Positions 56,433-64,000 of a stretch of 64,000 bases of DNA are shown piece by piece. Below the pieces are notes generated by a model. It saw only the letters and a list, made by a program, of their open reading frames with translations, was not told the DNA's origin and made no database searches. The translations under genes and the position numbers were made by a program. The DNA comes from Bursaphelenchus xylophilus (taxonomy: Eukaryota; Nematoda; Chromadorea; Rhabditida; Aphelenchoididae). Every line of letters begins with the position of its first letter. The first letter of the stretch is position 1. The stretch covers positions 4,092,001 to 4,156,000 of the forward strand of contig CAJFCV020000002.1 of assembly GCA_904066235.2 (NCBI GenBank), given 5' to 3'.

Positions 56433-58922
56433 ATGATGAATGCGATTGGAATATATCGGCGGTGTGTGGACAAGGTGTTCTGGCTGGCGGTGTGCAGTAG
56501 GTGAAAATATGTTCAATGACCGAAAAATTTGATAAAAAATTTATTTCAGTATCAATATTTTTCACTCGATGCATTCCCTTCCCAGACGATTGTACGGATC
56601 ATTGTGTTTCGCAGATGCAAATGGTAAGCGTCTCAGGGAAAATTGACATCAACCACTGTGTTTATTGTCATTGGCGATTGAAACTAAAGTTGCTCTTGAC
56701 CGGTCGGATCAGGATAACTGTTCAATTTCACAAAAAATATTTCGGTGATTTTAAGCTCTATAAATGAGATTTTTGTCACGTTTTACGTGAAAATTCCCCA
56801 AATGAAATGGCTGACGCGGCTCGTTTTGCTTCCTTTAGGGGGTGGAAATTTTGAAAATGGCCGGTCCAGACCTCTTTTTTCAGCCAAGCTTGACAATATC
56901 ATCAAACCACAAGCACGGCCCCAAAAAATTGGCTTGGCCAGTTTGAAGATTTCCACCCTCTAAAAGGGACGCATAACAAGCAATTTCCGCTTTAAAATTA
57001 GCGTGATATAGTGAATTTATCATGGAAACTCATGCCCTTCGACAATTGTCTGCTGTTTTTACCATTGAACGCCCTCCCGGACCTGGCAAAGACAATAGTT
57101 GCGTAGCTGGTTCAGACAGGTCATCTTTGCATTGACCGGTCAAAATTCCTTCAAGCCAAGACTAAAATTTTTATTGATCTCGTCTTTCCAGATGCTAGAC
57201 ACAATTCCTGCGACTAAAAACACATCATGGGCTTTGCATCAACGCTCTTTACTTCAACGTCAAGCCGGTGGGAAGAGTGAGAACCAGACGCCCGATATCG
57301 CCGGTGTCTCCACTATGAACAAGTTTTTTACTCAAGTTTGTCTGTAAGTGGCTCAAAATCATAATTTATTCCATTGACACTCAAATTTGTCTATTTTTCT
57401 CTTCAGTTCATACGAATCGGTAGAGCACTGCTTGGAGAAATGCGGAGGAAATTCGAAGCAACTGTTGATGGTGAAACAGACCTACGCTGGGCTGAAGTTG
57501 ATCTGCAAAGACTATCGCAAAGGTAAGAGGGTCTTGCGCCGGACATGGAGGGCTTCTTTTGCTGATTACTTTGCATGTCATGGCTCAACTTCCCAAAAAA
57601 TTTCGATTTTATGGATCCCAATGACCTCAATTTTTGGCCGACGCATTGTTTCTGAGAAAATGCCCTCAGGGTATCATTTCAATCAAGATTTTTTAATCCA
57701 GTTTTCAAAAAAATTTTGATAAAGAATATTGCCGAGGATATTTTGATAAAAAAAATTTGATTTCAAAAAATTATATCCCTCATGGTCCCAAAAATTCATT
57801 TTTTATAAATTTTGCACAATTATTTACCATGTCATATTAGCAAAAGATCCTTCCAGGTCAGAATGACCTGTAACATTTTTAGATTTCTTCTCTGCCCTTC
57901 CCTGTCTAACCCAATATGAACCATTGGCCATGTCCAAGTGCAGCGCTCAAATTCAGCAGTCCCACATAACAACAGCCAACTTTACGTCCGCTATTGTGAA
58001 CCGAGAATTCTACAGTATTCGGTTGAAATTCCGGTTCTTATGCAAGTAAGATGGGAAATCAAAGTCCCAAAAAAAATTCGCATATTTTTAGGGACCTCAG
58101 CGCAATGATCAATTGCATGGAGCCGATAGTTCGAGCTGGTTGTGGGGATCGCTCGACCAATCTGATGCTGCACTTCATCACTCTAGAGTTCTCGAGGTAT
58201 TATATAAATTTGAAGATGAATGTCTAACTTCATAATTTACGAAGTTAGAGACATTCAAAGGAACGATGATTGGGGAAAAACAATTGGGAAACTAAAAAGT
58301 ATTATTTTTCTTCAAAATAAGTGTCGAAATTAGGATAACCGATGGCGCTGATTTTGCAAATAACATTCATTTTTTGATAGATACTATTATCTTGCTAGAA
58401 ATCTTATTAATTTCTTCTGGTTTGAAATCAGCACCATCAAAAACCTCTAAATCGAATATTTGTGAAAAAAGTTGTTAAAAAAATATTGGTGAAAAAGTTC
58501 AAAAATCAACTTTACAGTACTACTTAAGGAAAAAAGTTACAGTCAAAAAATTAATATCATTTTCAAAATCAGCGCCATCGGTTATTCTAATTTTGACACC
58601 TACATCGAAAAAATAATAATTTTCACTTTCCCCAACCGTCCCGCTCCCCCAAAATGCCTTTTTTCCAATTGCCGACTTTTCGTTACTTTTCAGTTTCGAG
58701 CAACTTTACAGTCAACTGGCCTTCAACGAGCCTCTTCCTCATCACTGTCGATCACTGTTGTCGCTGTCCAATGGTCGGAATAATCTTTTCCAGCCTCGAA
58801 CTTTTGTGCTGAATATGGCTGCCACGAGTTCGGCGGGATCGTTGGGTTTTAGCTCGTGTACTGCACTCCTAATAATATTTTATTGCGTTTTTTGCAAGAC
58901 GACAGTTTGTTCTCAAAAATAA
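56433..58922 (+). CDS. Cysteine-rich secreted or GPI-anchored protein, unknown
   Basis: Seven exons, 56433-56496, 56550-56623, 57192-57343, 57407-57522, 57883-58045, 58092-58196 and 58694-58922, give 300 residues with every phase in agreement. The N terminus has a basic then hydrophobic stretch (RRCVDKVFWLAVCISIFF), a likely signal peptide. About 16 cysteines follow in the mature part, in patterns such as CIPFPDDCTDHC, CLEKCGG, LICKDY and ALPCL, suggesting disulphides; NTS, NQT and NFT are N-glycosylation sites. The C terminus is hydrophobic (SCTALLIIFYCVFC) with a short tail, compatible with a GPI signal or a membrane anchor. Cysteine-rich nematode families such as CPG4 or DUF19 proteins are possible relatives; I cannot decide. 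The first two exons are less certain than the rest. Intron 6 holds a foldback element. Confidence 0.65.
58267..58673. mobile_element. Foldback element, GGGGAAA family, in intron 6 of the cysteine-rich gene
   Basis: Arms ATTGGGGAAAAACAATTGGG / inverse at 58630-58673, with ACCGATGGCGCTGATTTTG facing CAAAATCAGCGCCATCGGT. Matches 37049-37500 in order and spacing. Confidence 0.6.
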
Positions 58923-59530
58923 ACCAGGGTTTCTTATCAATGATCTCCTAGGAATGCGAAACTTGACCGGTTAAGGTAATTTTGACCAACTCTGACCGGT
59001 CAACTTGACAAATCAGAGAGTTTCAGGCGGATTGGTCAACTTTTAATCCAAATTCTTATCTTTTTTCAACCAATTTTGCCTACACTTTCATACACAAAAA
59101 GTTTTCATATGCTTTTTACTCTCAAAACTAAGGTTAGAATTTATTTTAGCGCAAACCATCAAATTTACGAAACAAAAACAGGCGTTTTCGATGTAGGCGG
59201 ACGGATTATACAGGTTAGGTGATACGGCAAACAAGAGTTAGCTATCGTTAAAATTATGCAAACAAAAGCGGGAGGAAACAACGCTGACTAGCTAGATTTT
59301 CAGGTATTTAGCCAACTATTTATAGAGTTTAGGAAATTTTTCGAGGAAACGATTTGTACAAGATCAAATAGCAAGCCCATAAAGACAATTACAATCCAAA
59401 AAAAAAACATTTCAAGACAACAAAAATGAGATATTCAAAAAGTGGATTGAAAAGAATGCAAATTATAGTCGACAATTAGCAAGAATGCCAAAAAATTTTA
59501 GAAAAAAAGTAAGGTTGTTGTAAATAGAGC
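58923..59530. other. Convergent 3' intergenic stretch
   Basis: Between two genes that end towards each other. A GACCGGTCAA-type pair at 58958-59005 (CTTGACCGGT / GACCGGTCAA) is a small inverted repeat. Nothing else seen. Confidence 0.45.
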
Positions 59531-62158
59531 CTAGTTAGCATCGCCTCGGACCAATGTGCTGTACCGTACCTGTTGCGGGACTTGTACTTCCTTTTGGATC
59601 ACAGTGTGAGGGCCGGCAACGTTGTCCTGGATGTGGACGGTGACTCCGCCCCTTTCCGCGTCTCCATTGAATGCGACGTGATGAGTTGGGGAGTCCATCT
59701 GATAATGGCGGCCGGTCTTGATACCAGCAGGGATTTCGCGTCGTGCAAAGACGTTGGCAATGAAGATGGCCTAAAATTTAAAAAATCGAATAAGAAAAAA
59801 AAATAATAGTCACCAAAAAAACTAAAATCGCAAAAATTTTCGGAATCAGTCCAAAATCTCGCCCTGATGATCTTTTTCAAGCTCAAGCCATAGATTCAAA
59901 TGGCCTTTACTTTGAAACTTAACTGGTTTTCATTTGTTCTAAAATTATGTTTGAATTTTTAATAAAAAATCGGAAAAATTTTTGGTTCACCCTAATATTA
60001 GGCGTAGAAGTATGACCGTGCCGTTTTTTATTTGTGCCTTTTTTACAGGTAGGGTTAAAGTTTTGGTGCATCTGTTGATATCACCTGAAAGAACGTTGAA
60101 AACGCTGTCTATCGATACATGCTTCATGTGGTTGGGTTTAGAATAGCGGTTTTTATAAAGCTTCAAAGATGACCAACTTTCGTCCCAGAAAAATGCCATT
60201 TGCGGGAAATTTTCTTCTGCACATGTAATGTGAGCAAAAGCGCCGTTGACGCATGGAACGCTTACAGAAGCCTACTGTGGTCGTGCTCTGTGAAAAAAAT
60301 CCGTCGGAAAAGGGTTCAGCGTTTCAGATCCCGTGATTTTCCAACCCATATAAGAAATTTGAATATGGAGATTATTGCAAATAACACGATGCCGGTGCGC
60401 AAGAAAAGCTAGCTGTGATGTTACACGTGTTGCCTAAAGAAGCTTCACTCAGTTTGGAACAATTGGGAAAGATCCAGATAGAAGGGACTTGGGTGTCATA
60501 TGGATTGACCTAACTCAACATGGATAACATACAAAATTTTGATAGGCAGACAGAAAGGAAGTCATTTTTGCATTGTCTATTGACCAGAGAAGAACAATGG
60601 ATTGATTTTGACAACCCGAAACACAAGCGACCGCACAGTCCAACATTACCGGGAAGGAAGTGTTGCTCTATATATGATGACAAAAACAAGATCTTCTTTT
60701 CTATGAGGTCTTGAAACCCAAAAAAACGGTTACTGGCATCCGTTGTCAACAAGACTTGATGCAACTCCACCAAGAGATATGATAAAAGCGGTCGGTATGA
60801 CCAATTTTTATTTTGCTGCATGATGACGCCAAACCCCATGTTGAAAAACTGGTCAAGGGCACCCTAGAACCGCCGAGTTTGGACGTTTTACCTCACCCGC
60901 GACACTCTCCGGACGCAGCACTTTCAGATTATCACTGGTTTCGACCGATGGAACGCGATCTGTGGCAGCAGCGCTTCGTTGAACACAACGATGCCGAAAA
61001 TTGGGTTGATATTTAGATGGCTTCAAAAAAGCCAAAAATTTTCTTTGATGGATTTGAAAGTTGGCCAAATTGTGCAAACCCCTCGGAATTAATAATAGAA
61101 TATAAAATTGGATAAGGTTCAGTGTAAAATTTTTTTGTTTTGATTGAAATTATGGGCCGGAAAAACGGCACGATCATACTTCTACGCCTAATAAAAAGCA
61201 AAAAAAAGATAGAATCACTTACATTAATAATTCCAATCGCCGATCCCATAAACATTCCAACCAGAACATCGCTCCAATGATGTTTGTAGTCGCTGATTCG
61301 AGTGTATGCAACATAAGCAGCACCAGCAAACAGCGAGAACTGGATGACTGGCAGGACCAGGCGAGAAATGAGTGGTCGGTAGAGACGGGCTTGGAGATAG
61401 AACTAAAACATCAAAAACCAATTTAAATTTTAAAAAACCGACTCAATTCCTCCCTAAAATACCAAAAATAAAATAAGAACCACACTTACACTAGTATACC
61501 ACGCGGCGTAAAAGGAGAAGGCGGAATGTCCACTGTAGAACGACAGCTGGCTCTCGTGGATCAGATATTGGTCGGTTCCTGTGCATTGGAACTCAGTAAT
61601 GTATTCTCTCATATGGGTGTCACAGTTACTGTACCCAACATTCGGTCTGCAGACATCCATAAAGTGAGGGCGTTGTCTTCCAATCGTGTATTTTGCAATG
61701 TCCACCATCAGCTGATTAAAACAGACCCCAACAAAGAAGTAGCCTAAAAAATGAAAAAAAAAACTTCAAGACCAACTAGACGCTTACCAATGAAAGTGTA
61801 GAGTCTGACAATGAACCTGTGGACATTCTTGTCTCGGTATTCGTAGGTTCTGAAGAGATGAGCCTCCTTTCTTTCCCATGTCAAGGTCCGGAAAAGCTCC
61901 GTGAACAAGATCAAGAGGGTCGGAATGAGGATTCCGATCACAATGAGGGCTTGCCGAGTTACCGTGGAGGGTCGGTAAGGGTAGCGGATCGATTCGTCGT
62001 CACAATAAAACCCGCGTTTGTACGGTTTCACCCATTCGTGGAAGATCAACAGAGGAATAGCTAAAGGGGAAATGAAATAAGATTTCGTCAAACCTACCAA
62101 TCGCAAATAGCACCAAAAAATCACAAACAATACGGCCAACAGAGAGTCGGACAGCCAT
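59531..62158 (-). CDS. Phospholipid phosphatase (PAP2 / LPP type)
   Basis: Five exons on the minus strand, 62098-62158, 61788-62060, 61490-61743, 61223-61402 and 59531-59770, give 335 residues. Such six-TM enzymes dephosphorylate phosphatidate, lysophosphatidate and sphingosine-1-phosphate at plasma and internal membranes. Family features in order: FHEWVKPYKRGFYCDDESIRYPYR near the N terminus; catalytic motif 1 KYTIGRQRP (129-137); motif 2 YSGH (181-184, nucleophilic partner H184); motif 3 TRISDYKHHWSD (R231, H237, D241). Human LPPs have SGH and the same RISDYKHHWSDV block. The start MAVRLSVG was preferred over upstream GTG because it matches LPP N termini. Intron 1 is 37 nt; intron 4 (1.45 kb) contains a mariner relic. 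A TACAGTG-family MITE lies 119 bp upstream of the ATG. Confidence 0.9.
59998..61191 (+). mobile_element. Degenerate mariner element
   Basis: 1194 bp in intron 4 of the phosphatase gene, in the opposite orientation. Terminal inverted repeats of about 31 bp begin TTAGGCGTAGAAGTATGA; one mismatch between ends. TA flanks both sides. The interior encodes a broken mariner transposase (next entry). Full mariners are near 1.3 kb, so some sequence is lost. Confidence 0.82.
60230..61060 (+). pseudogene. Mariner transposase pseudogene
   Basis: Fragments in different frames recall a mariner transposase: VQRFRSRDF from the N-terminal helix-turn-helix region; LTREEQWIDFDNPKHK (usual TGDEKW, first catalytic Asp changed to Glu); LLHDDAKPH (second Asp kept); LPHPRHSPDAALSDYHWFRPM (third Asp of SPD kept). 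Frameshifts lie between the fragments, for example around 60712 and 60805, and there is a stop after ENWVDI. Not functional. Confidence 0.8.
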
Positions 62159-62276
62159 TCTGGTTGGACGGCCACAGGACCGGTTGAAAAGGAGGCCACG
62201 CACCTTGGAGATAAAGGGAGCCCCAAACGAAAATTTGAGGGAACCCTGGAAAAATTTGAATTAGTCAAAGCTTCAT

Positions 62277-62529
62277 TACAGTGACGGACCCGACCCAGTG
62301 GCAAAAAACGTACCATTTTGCATCTGGGAAGCATCAAAAATGCGGCAAAATGCTTCCCTCTCCAAGTGAAAAAACTTCGTTTTAAAGGGCGCGCCCTTTT
62401 TCCTCACAAAAAGAGAGGGCGCGCCTCGGAGTTTTTCACTTGGAGAGGGAGGTATTTTGCCACATTCTTTGATGCTTCCCGGATGCAAAATTGTACGTTT
62501 TTCGCCACTGGATCAGGTCCCCCACTGTA
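62277..62529. mobile_element. Foldback MITE, TACAGTG family, copy C
   Basis: 253 bp; left end TACAGTGACGGACCCGACCC, right end, inverted, TACAGTGGGGGACCTGATCC. Arms of about 110 bp meet near a GGGCGCGCC/GGCGCGCCC core. Lies just upstream of the phosphatase gene. Confidence 0.75.
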
Positions 62530-62647
62530 TAATAATTATTTAATAAAGAGCCCGCTCGGAACAGCAAAAGTTTCAAAGACATTTCGATTACCCATCCTGA
62601 TGGCTTTCGGAGTGCAAAAGAGGTTTTTTCGGCATCTAACCTCTAGT

Positions 62648-62794
62648 TATCAGTCTGTTGGGAAAATAATGTGGATTCGTCTTGAAATCGCCCATCATTG
62701 CTTTGCGACACCTAGCCGCGGCTGAAGAGTTGGTGTGCGACCGCGACGAGACGTTTGCTCCGAAAAATCCACATTATTTTCCTGACGACTGATT
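62648..62794. mobile_element. MITE of the TCGGGAAAATAATG family
   Basis: 147 bp; TATCAGTCTGTTGGGAAAAT at the left and, inverted, ATCAGTCGTCAGGAAAATAA at the right, with ATGTGGATT / AATCCACAT just inside. Same family as 8115-8276 and 34211-34355. Confidence 0.6.
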
Positions 62795-63653
62795 TGAAAA
62801 AGCCTTCCGGCAATATATAAAAACGGAAACTTTTGCAAAATTAACATAAAACGTTTGCTTTCACGCAGTAAAACCGTTGGTTTTCCAAATGAAAACCCAA
62901 AATTTTACTATCAAATTTTTTACTTGTAAGTAAAAAATTTTGATTCCAAAAGCAAGGGGTCAACGCGAAAACATAAACACGTAGTGAAAAAATGAAGAGT
63001 CAGGTTACAAAAACATTATTTTGAAACAAAAAAAAAATGCCAAACTTTCATCCTTTTATTTGGAAAACCATCGCTTTTTATGTCTAGACGAGAATAAGAA
63101 TCAAATCTTTCAGGTCCGGCTGACTCATCCAGTACAACATTAGTACATTTTTTGAAAAGCACAAAACTATACCGCAAAATTTGTTACAAAAATTTTGCAG
63201 ATCACAACCTCATCAAATCGATTTCTCAATGTACGAAAGATATTGACTCAGTCTATATAATGCTAGAACATTAAGTGGAGTACATTTCCACTCAAGAGCA
63301 ATGTTATAAATCGCCGTTTCATTGAATCTCAAGAAGACTGTGAGTCATCGTACCTTCTCAAAAACCCGCAAAACGTCGTCCGAACAAAAAACCGACACTC
63401 AATTGCTCGCCGTCCGCTTGCGTTCTTGTTTACGGGCTTTTCCCCCCACCTTGTTTATTTACGGCGGGAAGTTCTGAATTTTATTTTGGGTATTTGACTA
63501 TGGATTATTAAGTGAATGTAAAAGGAACGGGAAATTTATTAATCTCGGGCCTGCTAAACGTACTTCGACAAATTTGTTGCTTTTTAAAAAATTGCAAACC
63601 TAATTTTAGACTAAAAAATCGCAAAACTTATTAATTTTCACCCATTCCTTTAG

Positions 63654-64000
63654 AACTTGAAAGAAAAAATTACCAACTCTGTCGAGAAAAAGCCTCAACA
63701 AGGCTCCAGCCGTTCAAGAACCATAATTTTGGCCGTGTTGGCCATAAACCGGGCGGCTAAAAGCCATCTGTATGGCTTCAAAGACTTGTTCAAACGACGA
63801 AATGTGCTCTCATTATTCATCAAGGACGCATGTTTAAAAAATGTTGTTAATCACGGCCCCATTCTCGTTAGTTAATATTCATAACAAATTTTACAAAAAA
63901 AAGTTTTTATGAAAAATCTCTGGATTTCAGATCTTTCTGCTCGGAGAAGCGAATAAAATTCGAATAAAACTGCCCAAGGAGACGGGCCTAAAACAATTTG
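63654..64000 (+). CDS. Partial gene at window end, unrecognised
   Basis: An exon-like stretch 63654-63866 (71 codons, preceded by CCTTTAG) joins in phase to 63931-64000 (preceded by GGATTTCAG), giving ...NHGPIL-IFLLGEANKIRIKLPK.... Neither piece has an ATG, so the start would be in an upstream exon not identified; the 3' part lies beyond the window. The donor GTTAGT is non-optimal. Moderately basic, no motif recognised. The support is only splice signals and phase. Confidence 0.35.

Larger units (their letters stand above)
62159..63653. other. Intergenic stretch with two MITEs
   Basis: Upstream region of the phosphatase gene (leftward) and of the last gene (rightward). Two MITEs at 62277-62529 and 62648-62794; the remainder is AT-rich without coding signal. 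Confidence 0.5.

Overview
The window looks like nuclear DNA of a nematode. It is AT-rich, and its genes are split by very short GT-AG introns, several of only 34-40 bases. Several start codons sit directly behind a TTTCAG-type acceptor with no upstream exon, as expected for spliced-leader trans-splicing. It also holds nematode-type gene families (Sre-like chemoreceptors, a divergent ionotropic-receptor-like protein, a UDP-glycosyltransferase, BTB proteins). I cannot name the species. No rRNA, tRNA, CRISPR array or bacterial-style operon was found. All gene models were assembled by hand from splice sites and reading phase; every model closes in frame, but none is backed by transcripts.

Layout. 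0.1-0.8 kb: a small lysine-rich single-pass membrane protein (+). 3.6-16.8 kb: four tandem Sre-like 7TM receptors (+), with a solo LTR (13.9-14.7 kb) between the third and fourth. 17.2-19.2 kb: an Ost-alpha/TMEM184-type transporter (-). 19.2-27.5 kb: a gene-poor stretch with degraded repeats. 27.5-29.2 kb: a divergent ionotropic glutamate receptor-like gene (+). 29.2-32.3 kb: a 3.1-kb palindromic element with two almost identical 1.43-kb arms. 32.4-33.9 kb: a divergent class I aldolase (+). 34.0-35.9 kb: a mucin-like type I membrane protein (-). 36.7-40.8 kb: an ACOT9-type acyl-CoA thioesterase (+), one intron of which holds about 1.7 kb of foldback elements. 41.9-47.2 kb: two tandem microsomal-type epoxide hydrolases (+). 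47.4-48.8 kb: an unknown protein with an F-box-like helix (-). 49.3-50.7 kb: a BTB protein (-). 51.1-53.1 kb: a UDP-glycosyltransferase (-). 56.4-58.9 kb: a cysteine-rich secreted or GPI-anchored protein (+). 59.5-62.2 kb: a PAP2-type phospholipid phosphatase (-) with a dead mariner element in an intron. 63.7 kb to the end: the beginning of an unrecognised gene (+).

The clearest functional grouping is lipid and xenobiotic handling: two epoxide hydrolases (phase I), a UDP-glycosyltransferase (phase II), an organic solute transporter, an acyl-CoA thioesterase and a phospholipid phosphatase. Both epoxide hydrolases carry an ACTGATAA-type (intestinal GATA factor) site just upstream of the start. 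These genes are not an operon; they lie on both strands.

The second theme is mobile DNA. At least seven non-autonomous inverted-repeat families can be defined from the window alone. Insertion events can be dated against the duplicated epoxide hydrolases, whose second copy preserves the empty site. No defence, toxin or viral system was found.
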